64,000 bases of DNA from Tiliqua scincoides (Eukaryota; Chordata; Lepidosauria; Squamata; Scincidae). Where the stretch lies: NCBI RefSeq assembly GCF_035046505.1, contig NC_089823.1:4828767-4892766 (forward strand). Reading direction: 5' to 3'. A program made the translations under genes and the position numbers. The notes below the pieces were generated by a model that saw only the letters and a program-made list of their open reading frames with translations, ran no database searches and was not told the DNA's origin. Positions 19,709 through 30,323 of this stretch are shown piece by piece. The stretch's first letter is position 1. Every line of letters begins with the position of its first letter.

Positions 19709-20290
19709 ACATAAGAACATAAAAACATAAGAAGAGCCCCGCTGGATCAGGCAAAGGCCCATCCAGTCCAGCTTCCTGTATCTCACAGCGGCCCCAACAA
19801 ATGCTTCGGGGAACACACAAGACAGACACAACCTGCATCCTGGTGCCCTCCCCTGCATCTGGCAATCAGAGGCAGCCGACCTCTAAAATCAGGAGCATAC
19901 ACATACGTGTCTTGTAACCCGTGATTAACTTTTCCTCCAGAAATTTGTCCAATCCCCTCTTAAAGGGATCTAGGCAAGATGCCATCACTACTTCCTGTGG
20001 CAAGGAGTTCCACAGACTAATTACACGCTGGGTAAAGAAATATTTTCTTTTGTCTGTCCTAACTCCCCCAACATTCAACTTTAGTGGATGTCCCCTGGTT
20101 CTGGTGTTATGCGAGAGGGAAAAGAGCGTCTCTCTATCCGCTCTGTTCATCCCCTGCATGATTTTGTATGTCTCAATCATGTCCCCCCTCAGGCACCTCT
20201 TTTCTAGGCTGAAAAGGCCCAAACGCTGCAGCCTTTCCTCATAGGGAAGGTGCCCCAGCCCAGTCATCATTTTGGTTGCTTTCTTCGGCC
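19709..20290 (-). mobile_element. CR1 LINE 3' end
   Basis: On the minus strand it encodes KKATKMMTGLGHLPYEERLQ, MNRADRETLFSLSHNTRTRG and VISLWNSLPQEVVMASCLDP in one open frame, followed by the 3' UTR and tail at about 19709. The encoded variant (NRADRETLFS) differs from the 9749 copy (DRVDREMLFT), so it belongs to another CR1 subfamily. Confidence 0.9.
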
Positions 20291-20402
20291 TCAGTGACAG
20301 AGCCTCAGAACCTGGAGAGTTTTTCAGCTGTTTACAACCACTGTGCTCCAAATTCCCCTGGCACACCTGTGAACCTTTCATGGCACACCTGTTGAAAGTG
20401 GT
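20291..20402 (+). mobile_element. hAT fragment (TTTTCAACC family)
   Basis: CACTGTGCTCCAAATTCCCC, GGCACACCTGTGAACC and GTTGAAAGTGGTTGACTG correspond to the right half of the element at 61190-61489. The left half is missing where the CR1 copy abuts. Confidence 0.6.
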
Positions 20403-20557
20403 TGACTGAAGTGATCGTGGCTAATATCATGATATCATAGCTAATCGAATTCGGCTCTGTGACAATATCGTTGAGGGCAAATGTACCTAAATGAGACTGA
20501 GGGCAATGCTTCCTGAATCAGTCAATCACATAACAAACAAGATGGCATCACAATGCC
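20403..20557. other. No recognised feature
   Basis: No element or gene supported. Confidence 0.3.
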
Positions 20558-20592
20558 CAGTGGCATAGCTAGGGGGGATGCAAAGCACTACA

Positions 20593-20658
<66 letters not shown>

Positions 20659-20975
20659 GAACTAAAAGTTCACAAAGCGGTTTACAGAGAAAAATCAAAT
20701 AACTAAATGGCTCCCTGTCCCAAAAGGGCTCACAATCTAAAAAGATGCAAAAAGAATACCAGCAGACAGCCACTAGAACAGACAGTGCTGGGGTGAGGTG
20801 GGCCAGTTACTCTCCCCCTGCTAAAAAAAAGGAGCACCCACTTGAAAAAGTGCCTCTTACATTTTACAGGGAGCCTCAGCCTGGTGTGCAAGCAACCCCT
20901 CTCCTTTGGAGCCATTCCAGGCAGGGGAACAAAATGGAGGCATTTGCCTCCAAAGGGGAGGGGCTGCTTGCATGC
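20558..20975 (+). mobile_element. hAT MITE (CAGTGGCGTAGCTAG family) split by an L2-type insertion
   Basis: The left arm CAGTGGCATAGCTAGGGGGG...CAAAGCACTA is at 20558-20590. The interior resumes at 20867 (CAGGGAGCCTCAGCCTGGTG). Between them sits a 260-bp insert flanked by TACATTTTA (20589-20597 and 20858-20866). The right terminus is missing where the CR1 at 20976 begins. Confidence 0.85.
20598..20857 (-). mobile_element. L2-type 3' end or SINE with (ATT)n tail, nested in a MITE
   Basis: On the minus strand it contains TAGATTGTGAGCCCTTTTGG, GACAGGGAGCCATTTAGTTA and CTCTGTAAACCGCTTTGTGA, then an (ATA)n run (20598-20658 on the plus strand). This is the typical 3' end of an L2/MIR-type retroposon. 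The 9-bp duplication TACATTTTA defines both borders, so it inserted as a 260-bp unit. Confidence 0.85.
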
Positions 20976-21270
20976 TTTAAGAACATAAGAACATAAGAAC
21001 AGCCCCAATGGATCAGGCCACAGGCCCATCTAGTCCAGCTTCCTGTATCTCACAGCGGCCCACCAAATGCCCCAGGGAGCACACCAGACAACAAGAGACC
21101 TCATCCTGGTGCCCTCCCTTGCATCTGGCATTCTGACATAACCCACTTCTAAAATCAGGAGGTTGCACATACGCATCATGGCTTGTACCCCATAATGGAT
21201 TTTTCCTCCAGAAACTTGTCCAATCCCCTTTTAAAGGTGTCTAGGCTAGACACCAGCACCACAACCTGGC
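20976..21270 (-). mobile_element. CR1 LINE 3' end, truncated
   Basis: From the TTCTTATG tail at about 20976 through the 3' UTR to TTAAAGGTGTCTAGGCTAGA. It stops where CR1 would continue with CATCCTGTGGCAAGG, and the duplicated flank segment begins there instead. Confidence 0.88.
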
Positions 21271-21279
21271 AGTTGTGGT

Positions 21280-21518
21280 GGGGGCAGTCAGAGAGGCCTC
21301 CTCAAGATATGGAATATTTGTTCCCTGGCCCCAGGGCTGCATGTGCCTGCACCAGTGCTGGAAAGTTGGATAGGATTGGGCCCTAACATACCCACAGCCA
21401 TCTGGACAGACACTGCAGTGGTTTCCTGCAAGCATCTTGAGGGCACAAGGCAGTCCCCACTGGCTCCAATCCCTCAGGCCAACCTACTTTTATCAGAACT
21501 AGCCTCTAAATGCAGAGG
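21280..21518 (-). repeat. Flank shared with 58963-59195 (inverted)
   Basis: The reverse complement of this stretch matches 58963-59195 with only a handful of differences, for example CTTGCAGGAA(A/G)CCACTGC. It includes the left end of a Harbinger-like MITE (GGGCCCAATCCTATCC). It lies directly beyond the CR1 3' tail at both loci. Confidence 0.85.
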
Positions 21519-23008
21519 TAAGAACATAAGAACAGCCATAGGCCCATCTAGTCCAGCTTCCGGTATCTCACAGCGGCCCACCAAATGCCCCAGGGAGCAC
21601 ACCAGATAACAAGAGACCTCATCCTGGTGCCCTCCCTTGCATCTGACATGGCCCATTTCTAAAATCAGGAGGTTACACATACACATCATGGCTTGTAACC
21701 CGTAATGGATTTTTCCTCCAAAACTTGTCCAATCCCCTTTTAAAAGCATCCAGGCCAGATGCCGTCACAACATCCTGCAGCAAGGAGTTCCACAGACCAA
21801 CCACACGCTGAGTAAAGAAATATTTTCTCTTGTCTGTCCTAACTCTCCCAACACTCAATTTTAGTGGATGTCCCCTGGTTCTGGTGTTATGTGAGAGTGT
21901 AAAGAGCATCTCCCTATCCACTCTGTCCATCCCCTGCATAATTTTGTATGTCTCAATCATGTCCCCCCTCAGGCGTCTCTTTTCTAGGCTGAAGAGGCCC
22001 AAACGCCGTAGCCTTTCCTCATAAGGAAGTTGCCCCAGCCCCGTAATCATCTTAGTCGCTCTCTTTTGCATCTTTTCCATTTCCACTATGTCTTTTTTGA
22101 GACGCAGCGACCAGAACTGGACACAATACTCCAGGTGTGCCCTTACCATAGATTTGTACAACGGCATTATAATATTAGCCGTTTTGTTCTCAATACACCT
22201 TTCCTAATGATCCCAAGCATAGAATTGACCTTCTTCACTGCCGCCGCACATTGGGTCGACACTTTCATCGACTTGTCCACCACCACCCCAAGATCTCTCT
22301 CCTGATCTGTCACAGACAGCTCAGAACCCATCAGCCTATATCTAAAGTTTTGATTTTTTGCCCCAATGTGCATGACTTTACACTTACTGACATTGAAGCG
22401 CATCTGCCATTTTGCTGCCCATTCTGCCAGTCTGGAGAGATCCTTCTGGAGCTCCTCACAATCACTTCTGGTCTTCACCACTCGGAAAAGTTTGGTGTCG
22501 TCTGCAAACTTAGCCACTTCACTGCTCAACCCTGTCTCCAGGTCATTTATGAAGAGGTTGAAAAGCACCGGTCCCAGGACAGATCCTTGGGGCACACCGC
22601 TTTTCACCTCTCTCCATTGTGAAAATTGCCCATTGACACCCACTCTCTGCTTCCTGGCCTCCAACCTGTTCTCAATCCACGAGAGGACCTGTCCTCTAAT
22701 TCCCTGACTGTGGAGTTTTTTCAGTAGCCTTTGGTGAGGGACCATGTCAAACGCCTTCTGAAAGTCCAGATATATAATGTCCACGGGTTCTCCCGCATCC
22801 ACATGCCTGTTGACCTTTTCAAAGAATTCTATAAGGTTCGTGAGGCAAGACTTACCCTTACAGAAGCCATGCTGACTTTCCCTCAGCAAGGCCTGTTCAT
22901 CTATATGTTTTGAGATCCTATCTTTGATGAGGCATTCCACCATCTTACCTTGTATGGATGTTAGGCTGACCGGCCTATAGTTTCCCGGATCCCCCCTCTT
23001 TCCCTTTG
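21519..23008 (-). mobile_element. CR1 LINE, 5' truncated
   Basis: On the minus strand it carries an open RT piece at 23005-22167, from KGKRGDPGNYRPVSLTSIQG through VDIIYLDFQKAFDMVPH, GVPQGSVLGPVLFNL and the catalytic FADD (nt 22508-22497). A frame change near 22200 breaks it. The C-terminal frame at 22167-21673 follows ([38 protein letters not shown]), then the 3' UTR and tail at 21519. A 13-bp loss in the tail (CCTATGGCTGTTC instead of GGCCTGATCCAGTGGGGCTG) is shared with the copy ending at 58962. Confidence 0.92.
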
Positions 23009-23062
23009 GTGAGGCTCCCTGCAAAACTTAATGCTTTGCACCCCCCTCTAGCTATACCACTG
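23009..23062 (+). mobile_element. hAT MITE right-end fragment (CAGTGGCGTAGCTAG family)
   Basis: GTGAGGCTCCCTGCAAAACT and CCCCCTCTAGCTATACCACTG match the family's right terminus. The CR1 5' end has joined directly to its interior, so the CR1 inserted into this MITE or deleted its left part. Confidence 0.8.
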
Positions 23063-23499
23063 ACAACGCCTCAGAATCCATCAGATTTGACTTGGGAGGC
23101 CATCATTGAAGGCAAACTGACTGCCCAATCCCATGCATGTCTACCTGGAAGTAAGACTGAATTCAATGGAACCTGCTCTCTGGTGCATGTTTCTAGAATT
23201 GCAGCCGAATTCTGAGTAGGCAATCCTGAGTAGATGAGCATTTGCAAAAACAATTGGAAACCAGTAAAGCATTTTTCCATCTTTTCAAAAAGTTAACAAC
23301 ATTTCCTTGAGCACTTTCATCTCACTCAAGTTACAAAAGAAATGTACACAATCAGCTTCGTTACCAAGATTCTTGCAGCACTGAATAAAGTTCAAGAATG
23401 ACAAACGTCAGTGAATCCAATAACAATGGTGAATGCCACAGCATGGTTTTTAAACATTCTGGGTAAGTGAATTCAGCAGCAAATTAGAAATTAGCAGCA
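23063..23499. other. Mostly unrecognised; possible CAATCC-type MITE
   Basis: At 23121-23215 CTGCCCAATCCCATGCATGT, TCTACCTGGAAGTAAGACTG and GAATTGCAGCCGA resemble the 90-bp MITE at 48652. I cannot see matching target-site duplications. Nothing else is recognised. Confidence 0.4.
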
Positions 23500-24095
23500 G
23501 CATTTTAGAAATGGGTTATGTCAGAATGCCAGATGCAAGGGAGGGCACCAGGATGCAGATCTCTTGTTATCTGGTGTGCTCCCTGGGGCATTGGGTGGGC
23601 CACTGTGAGATACAGGAAGCTGGACTAGATGGGCCTATGGCCTGATCCAGTGGGGCTGTTCTTATGTTCTTAACTACAATTCCCAGGAAGCCTTGCAGGT
23701 CTCTTGTTATCTGGTGTGCTCCCTGGGGCATTTGGTGGGCCGCTGTGAGATATAGGAAGCTGGACTAGATGGGCCTATGGCCTGATCCAGTGGGGCTGTT
23801 CTTATGTTCTTAACTACAATTCCCAGGAAACCTTGCAGGTCTCTTGTTATCTGGTGTGCTCCCTGGGGCATTTGGTGGGCTGCTGTGAGATACAGGAAGC
23901 TGGACTAGATGGGCCTATGGCCTGATCCAGTGGGGCTGTTCTTATGTTCTTAACTACAATTCCCAGGAAGCCTTGCAGGTCTCTTGTTATCTGGTGTGCT
24001 CCCTGGGGCATTTGGTGGGCCGCTGTGAGATACAGGAAGCTGGACTAGATGGGCCTATGGCCTGATCCAGTGGGGCTGTTCTTATGTTATGTTCT
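23500..24095 (+). repeat. 140-bp tandem array made from the CR1 3' end
   Basis: A CR1 3' end (23500-23670) is followed by three units that begin TAACTACAATTCCCAGGA at 23671, 23811 and 23951, exactly 140 bp apart. Each unit comprises about 30 bp of linker (ending CCTTGCAGG) plus the last 110 bp of CR1, including GTGGGGCTGTTCTTATG. The units differ by only a few bases. A head-on match with one linker unit exists on the other strand at 31012-31240. Confidence 0.93.
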
Positions 24096-24508
24096 TAAAT
24101 ATTGCCAGAGAAAGGATAGCTTTCCCTATATCTTCCTTTTCCCTCTCAAGAGATGCTACGGCATTTTTCAAGGGCTAAATGCAGTGATTGAGAAATCGGT
24201 GGTGGGAGGGGGGAAGACCATTTCCAAGATGAAGAGTCAAGAGATTCTTTTTACAAAATATATGTAAAAGCTCCCCACAGATTTCCCACCCTGCCAGAAG
24301 AACCCGTAACTCTTTGCAGTTCCAGCAGCCTAATTGCAACCAGCATTTAAGAGACACAGCCTTCCAATTCTCTGGCAAAAACATAAGAAAGGCCCAACAA
24401 ACCATCAAGTCCAACAGTCAAGCCTTCAGTCTCAGCCAGCCAGCCAGATGTCTCTGCGAGATCTCCAGGAGAGCATGAAAGTGATGGCCATTCCTGTGGT
24501 TTGTTCTC
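24096..24508. other. No recognised feature
   Basis: No element or gene supported. Confidence 0.3.
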
Positions 24509-25016
24509 AGCATCTTCAGCCTAGAAAAGAGACGCTTGAGGGGGGACATGATTGAGACATACAAAATTATGCAGGGGATGGACAGAGTGGATAGGGAGAT
24601 GCTCTTTACACTCTCACATAATACCAGAACCAGGGGACATCCACTAAAATTGAGTGTTGGGCGGGTTAGGACAGACAAAAGAAAATATTTCTTTACTCAG
24701 CGCGTGGTCGGTCTGTGGAACTCCTTGCCACAGGATGTGGTGCTGGCGTCTAGCCTAGACGCCTTTAAAAGGGGATTGGACGAGTTTCTGGAGGAAAAAT
24801 CCATTATGGGGTACAAGCCATGATGTGTATGCGCAACCTCCTGATTTTAGGAATGGGTTAAGTCAGAATGCCAGATGTAGGGGAGAGCACCAGGATGAGG
24901 TCTCTTGTTATCTGGTGCTCCCTGGGGCATTTGGTGGGCCGCTGTGAGATACAGGAAGCTGGACTAGATGGGCCTATGGCCTGATCCAGTGGGGCTGTTC
25001 TTATGTTCTTATGTTC
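24509..25016 (+). mobile_element. CR1 LINE 3' end
   Basis: The 5' junction is in the ORF2 C-terminal region. One open frame encodes RGDMIETYKIMQGMDRVDRE, MLFTLSHNTRTRGHPLKLS and VVGLWNSLPQDVVLASSLDA, nearly identical to the 9749-12105 copy. It is followed by the 3' UTR and TTCTTATGTTCTTATG. The closeness to the intact copy indicates a young insertion. Confidence 0.93.
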
Positions 25017-25913
25017 ATCTAGCATGCAGCTGGTCTACTGCTGCTGACCTTGACATTTCCTCTAGGTATCATGGCGAACAGCTTTTGAGCAATCTTCTAA
25101 TCCTCATCGGCAACTGATACTAAAAGTAAGTACTTATAACTGATATGAACACATCTGAAATGAACACGCCTCAATTTCTTTCCCCTGCCTCTGATGTCTT
25201 CCTGTGTTGATGTATAAATATTAAGTCTCTTGGGGTAGGATCCTATCCTCTTATACATTGTAAAGCACTAATAATCACTCAATCAATTAATCATCTATGG
25301 ATTTGTTTCATCCCCTTTAAGGCCATCTTTAGAGACCTTCCAGAAACTTCAGTGTTCCCATGTAGTTGCTTCTCAGCCCAATTCTGTGATTCTCACCACC
25401 CAGGGCTCAGCAGTGCCGAAATGGCTACAGCTGTATCCCATGGGGCTGGGAAGCAGCACTGGGGCTACTTGGGGTAAGGCAGCTGATGCTCCCTTACCTA
25501 GTGTAATGGCCAGGCAGTCCTCTCAGATCTGCGTTCTCTATTGAGCGGGCACAGATTCAAGGAGACCCACCTGATTCAAGGAGACCCACAGATTCAAGGA
25601 GACCCACCCCTCCTGGGCCAGGAGAGGGGTTAGGATATGGCAGCAAGGTCTGCCACCATCTCCGCCCCCTCTCACCCATCGCCTCACCTTACCCCGCCCT
25701 CCCTCACCCCGGAATGCCTCCCCCACCCCAACTTACCACTCTGCTGCTCTGTGCTTGCCTGGAACCCTGGACGGCGGTCCTCCATCTTCCGCCCAGCTCT
25801 GGTTTGAGAAACCATCAATAAAGGGGTCCCCATCTTAGAACAATTTAAAAAGGAACATGTTTTTGAATCTTCCTATTTCTTTTCCCAAGTCTTTCTTCTG
25901 TGTCTCCCAATCA
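25017..25913. other. Mostly unrecognised
   Basis: TTCAAGGAGACCCACC-type words repeat three times at 25557-25612, a small local tandem repeat of about 16 bp. TCAGCCCAATTCTGTG at 25374 faintly recalls a CAATCCTA-type MITE end. No gene is supported. Confidence 0.35.
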
Positions 25914-26770
25914 TAAGAACATAAGAATATAAGAAGAGCCCTGCTGGATCAGGCCATAGGCCCATCTAGCCCAGCTTCCTGTATCTCACAATGGCCTACC
26001 AAATGTGCCAGGGAGCACACAGACACAACCTGCATCATGGTGCCCTCCCCTGCATCTGGCAATCAGAGGCAGCCTACCTCTAAACCAAGAGCTTACACAT
26101 ACCTGCTTGTAACCGATAATGAACTTTTCCTCCAGAAATTTGCCCAATCCCCTCTTAAAGGCATCAAGGCAAGATGCCATCCTGTGGCAAGGAGTTCCAC
26201 AGACCGACCACATGCTGAGTAAAGAAATATTTTCTTTTGTCTGTCCTAACTCTCCCAACACTCAATTTTAGTGGATGTCCCCTGGTTCTGGTGTTATGTG
26301 AGAGTGTAAAGAGCATCTCTCTATCCACTTTATCCTTCCCATGTATAATTTTGTATGTCTCAATCATGTCCCCCCTCAGGGGTCTCTTTTCTAGGCTGAA
26401 GAGGCCCAAACACCGTAGCCTTTCCTCATAAGGAAGATGCCCCAGCCCAGTCATAATTTTGGTTGCTCTCTTTTGCACCTTTTCCATTTCCACTATGTCC
26501 TTTTTGAGAAGTGACGACCAGAACTGGACGCAATACTCCAGGTGTGGCCTTACCATCGATTTGTACAACGGCATTACAATATTAGCTGTCTTCTTCTCAA
26601 TGCCTTTCCTAATGATTCCAAGCATGGAACTATCTTTCTTCACTGCTGCCGCACATTGGGTTGACACTTTCATCGAGCTGTCCACAAGAACCCCAAGATC
26701 TCTCTCCTGATCTGTCACAGACAGCTCAGAACCCATTAGTCTATATGTAAAGTTTTGATTCTTTGCCCCG
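25914..26770 (-). mobile_element. CR1 LINE 3' part
   Basis: On the minus strand an open frame at 26736-26164 encodes MGSELSVTDQERDLGVLVDS, GIEKKTANIVMPLYKSMVRP and RGDMIETYKIIHGKDKVDRE, ending in LWNSLPQDG. The 3' UTR and tail follow at 25914-26160, with small deletions. The DKVDRE variant matches the copy at 55720-58962 and separates it from the DRVDRE copies. Confidence 0.9.
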
Positions 26771-28424
26771 GTCTATATAAGGTTCAGGCATTCTCTGCCC
26801 CCTTGAAAGGATCAGACCTGGGAAATATCAGAAAGAAACAACAAAAGGGCCTCATTTTAGAGGCAAGTTCAAAGGTGCGTCCATTTCCCTGTTCTTCTCC
26901 CTCCCTAATATAGATGCCATGCAGAAGTAGCTCCAAAGCTCCTGACAGCTGTCCCCAAACCCAATAAATACAAATGAGAAATGCAAGAAAAACAAAGGGA
27001 TTTTTTAGGCCCATTCATTTTCATCACAACAATGAATAACACCAATAGTTTCATGTGCTTAAATTTCCATTCCTTCAAAAAAAAATGAATGTGTATCCCT
27101 GATCCATGTTCCTTTCTCTGTCTTAAGATGTATCTAAGGACTGCCCCTGCCATTTGTTTCTGCTCATTTGCTCCACTAAACGCTCTCTACTCCATCTTCC
27201 TCTGCCAACTGCTGGAGGCCCAACTAAATGTGACACATCCCTGTAAGTTTCCTTCCTGTGATTAACTGCAGCTATGGGGGACAACATGAATCAGGACTGT
27301 GGTGAGGGGACAAAGGGCTACTCCTCCTGTGTTGTGGCCCCAATCCAGAGAAGACCCACCCTGCACACATGCACTCAAACTGCTTTTGGGCAAAAAGAGA
27401 GAGAGATGCTTAGATGCAGTTAGGGTTACCAAGTGCGAGGCAGGGGTGGTCCGTTCCAGGTGCATTGCTGTGCCTTTGAATGTTGTGTAGACCTGGACTC
27501 CTCTGTGGGGAACCTCAAGGAAGAGGCCATGTGTATTCACTGCTTTGAATTCTGGGTAGACTTGGCCTCCCCTGGGGGATCTCAAGGCAAAGAACAGATC
27601 TATGCATGGCATTGAGCAGCCAAAGGTGGGGCGATGGTGCCCTGGGTAACCGGTGGTACTAGGTATGCCACTGCTTTAGGGTGCTCTGTGCTGGAGCTGA
27701 CGCTTTGATCTGTGGTGTGCTTTCTCTCCCTGCTGCCTTTCTTATTTTTGTCTGCTGCTATACTGTTGATATTTTTGGTGCTGCTATTTTGTGCTGTTCT
27801 TATTATATTGTCCCAGATATACCCTTTTTTCCTTCTGATTTTTCTCATTGTGGTCTGTCCCCAGACGTCAGATGCAGTGGAGACAGGGATTTGCTGCCTC
27901 CTATCCTTCCTTCACTTGTTTGGTTTCCTGGGCTGCCGTCCCACCAAACTCCTGGTCACACTTCTTCACTTCTCCTCAACCTCCCACCTTCTGCCCTTTC
28001 AACATGGCACTGCAAACCATGTATACATGACGGAATTCCCTGCCTTTCACAATAACCTGCTCTTCACACTTGCCAAGCCAGCGTCGGACAAGGTGAAGAC
28101 AGCTGTCCACTGCTCCGTACACATCTCTTTCCGGTTTCAGCCCTGCTGTAGCCTGTGGCTTGCCTGAAGAGATCACGTTATTAGATCTCAGTAAGGCAGC
28201 TCTGCAGCACACAGACATGTGCCCAGGTACAAACAAGTATATCGTTTTGCTGGTTCAACTGTTTTAGTCAGTTGTTTGATTTGGCTTAAAAAAACTCACT
28301 TGAGACTGCAGAGATGCCCCCAAAGGGCAAAGAGGGAGCATTCTTTGGAAATGTTTGTCCACTGACCTGTTGGCCGCTGAAGCTAGCTGTGGCTCAATTG
28401 CTGGGGTGGTGAGGATCTTCCCAG
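26771..28424. other. Mostly unrecognised
   Basis: GTACTAGGTATGCCACTGC at about 27656-27674 looks like a right hAT MITE end without a partner. GTGTAGACCTGGACTCC and GGGTAGACTTGGCCTCC near 27485-27570 faintly resemble the 108-bp minisatellite unit. I found no credible exon. Confidence 0.35.
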
Positions 28425-28549
28425 GGAGGCATTTGCCTCCATTTTACTCCCACTGCCCCGAATGGCTCTAAAGGGAGGGGCTGCATGCGTGCTGTGGTGA
28501 AGCTCCCTGCAAAACTTAGCGCTTTGCACCCCCTCTAGCTATGCCACTG
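28425..28549. mobile_element. hAT MITE, right two-thirds (CAGTGGCGTAGCTAG family)
   Basis: Ends GAAGCTCCCTGCAAAACTTA, GCGCTTTGCACC, CCCTCTAGCTATGCCACTG. The left terminus is not recognisable. Confidence 0.75.
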
Positions 28550-29221
28550 GACTCCATCTGCAGGGCGGATTTAGGAGGTTCCTTCCCCTCCGCCTGCAAG
28601 GAGCACCCTCCCTCTGCCGAATGACAATAATCCTTGGAATAATCACCGCTCCCAGCTGAACCCAAAGCACTGCTGACTCAGACAATAATGAACCCCAGGA
28701 AGAGGCATCAACAGAGGAGGAGATTTTCTCTCCACTGCGGGTAGCTTCCTTTCCCTCCACAATGTGCTCATAATTGCAACCACTTTGGGGAGCCGCAAAA
28801 AAGGAAGACCACAGCAAAAGGAATGCGACAGACAGAAGTGGGCAACGGGTGTCTGTGGAAGTACAAAAAGGACCCTTCCGAACACTTCCGAGGGGTGCTT
28901 CTCGCCAGGGCTGTTCCAGGCTTAAATCATACACCCCAGAACCAGCTATGCAAATGCTACGATCAAAACAACAAAATAAAACAAGACAAATGAAAATGCA
29001 ACTTTAACAGCCACAAGCAAAACAGATCAGATTCTCAAAGCAACAGATCCACATTAACAGCTTGCTGTTAAGCATCTTAAATGAATGCCCCAAAGCTGAC
29101 AATGCGAGGAATGGGTAGCCACAGAGAGGGCCTTCCAGAATTTGGGTGCCACCAATGAGAAAGCCCTGCCTCCCACAGACAATAGATGAATCTCCCGTGA
29201 TGATGAGACAGAGCTGTGCTT
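28550..29221. other. No recognised feature
   Basis: No element or gene supported. Confidence 0.35.
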
Positions 29222-29306
29222 CCTTGGGCATCTGGTGGGCCACTGTGAGATTAGACTAGATGGATACTTGGCCTGATTCAGCAGGGCTCTTCCTATGTTC
29301 TTATGG
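29222..29306 (+). mobile_element. CR1 3' terminal fragment
   Basis: CATCTGGTGGGCCACTGTGA, TTAGACTAGATGGATACTTG and CTTCCTATGTTCTTATG mark the last 85 bp of a diverged CR1. Confidence 0.8.
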
Positions 29307-29318
29307 TGGCTCTCTGAT

Positions 29319-29656
29319 CAGTGGCATCACTAGAGTTTGCGCCCTCCTGTATGGGAGGCCAGCATGTCACCCCCATAACAGACCTTCTGTCATGTGGTGG
29401 TTGGGGCAACACCCTAGGCAGTGGGCATGGTGATGCAGCATCGCCCCACCCCTGCTTGTTTATTGGCTATAACTTTTGATAGAATAGAGATATTTCAACA
29501 TGGTTTCTTTCATTGCATTCAGCATGAAAATACGCATTGAGTGATATATAACATGAAGGTATTATTCAAAAATACCAAGATTTTGGCCAGTAGTGGTGTC
29601 ATCCCCCCCCCAGCATGTCACCCGGTGTAGCCCACAGCCCCCTAGTGATGCCACTG
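29319..29656. mobile_element. hAT non-autonomous element (338 bp)
   Basis: Starts CAGTGGCATCACTAGAGTTT and ends CCCCCTAGTGATGCCACTG, a clear inverted pair. The 8-mers TCTCTGAT (upstream) and TCTCTGAA (two bases beyond the end) suggest an imperfect duplication. The AT-rich interior (TTTTGATAGAATAGAGATAT) is shared with the elements at 34685-35199 and 45630-45875, which defines a second hAT MITE family with CAGTGG ends. Confidence 0.85.
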
Positions 29657-29684
29657 TCTCTCTGAAAAGTGGCAGCAGGGGGGA

Positions 29685-29822
29685 GGGCTATAGTGCAGTG
29701 GTAGAACACGTGCTCCTCCCCCTGAAGGTCCCAGGCTCAGTCCTCCCCAGCAGGACACAGAATTCCTCCTTGAAACCACAGAGGGCGGCTGCCAGGCCCA
29801 GTACAAGGCAGCCCTCCATTCC
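29685..29822 (+). mobile_element. tRNA-derived SINE fragment
   Basis: GGGCTATAGTGCAGTGGTAG resembles an A box and CCAGGCTCAGTCCTCCCC a B box, as in tRNA-headed reptile SINEs. The body CTGCCAGGCCCAGTACAAGG follows. The 3' tail is not found. Confidence 0.55.
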
Positions 29823-30105
29823 CCCAAGCAAGCACTCTTCTCTGTGGCCATTTGCTTGTGCCATTTTTAAGTCTTTCAGCTGCTTCTCATTTCCTTTGCT
29901 ATAAGTGCTTTGCTAACTTTTTCTGTTGTTTCACTGATATCAAAAATAAATAAAAATCCTGCTTTCCCCTCCCCTGCCTTAAGGACTAGAACCTTTGTTT
30001 AGTTCATGTAAAGAAACTCTGCCTAGCACCAGCAGCATAACTGATATTTTCTCTGTTCATGGAATATGCGTAGCGCTGGTTGCTGTACATTCCAGGTGGG
30101 CTGAC
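29823..30105. other. No recognised feature
   Basis: No element or gene supported. Confidence 0.3.
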
Positions 30106-30323
30106 CAGTGGCACAGCTAGAGAGGGTGCAAAGCCCTAGGTTTTGCAGGGAGCCTCACTGCAGTGTGCAAGGGGCCCCTCCCTTTCCCCTTCGGAGCCAG
30201 GTGTATGCCTCTGTTTTGCTCTAGTGGCCTGGAATAGCTCCAACTGGGAGAGGAAGAGGCCGCTTGCATGGTGAGGCTCCCTGCAAAACCTAGTGCTTTG
30301 CACCCCCTCCAGCTACGCTACTG
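30106..30323. mobile_element. hAT MITE (CAGTGGCGTAGCTAG family), 218 bp
   Basis: Starts CAGTGGCACAGCTAGAGAGG and ends CTCCAGCTACGCTACTG, with complementary arms. The flanking 8-mers GGGCTGAC and GGGCTTGC match at 6 of 8 positions. Confidence 0.85.

Noticed and set aside
23500-24095. Four independent CR1 insertions in a row
   Set aside because: Identical linkers and an exact 140-bp period show tandem duplication, not separate insertions.
27480-27610. Distant member of the 108-bp minisatellite
   Set aside because: Only the words GTAGACCTGG and CCTCCCCTGG are shared; the similarity is too short to call.
27712-28167. Membrane-protein-like open frame
   Set aside because: A T-rich stretch gives Leu/Phe-rich translation in more than one frame. 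Codon pattern and context do not support a gene.
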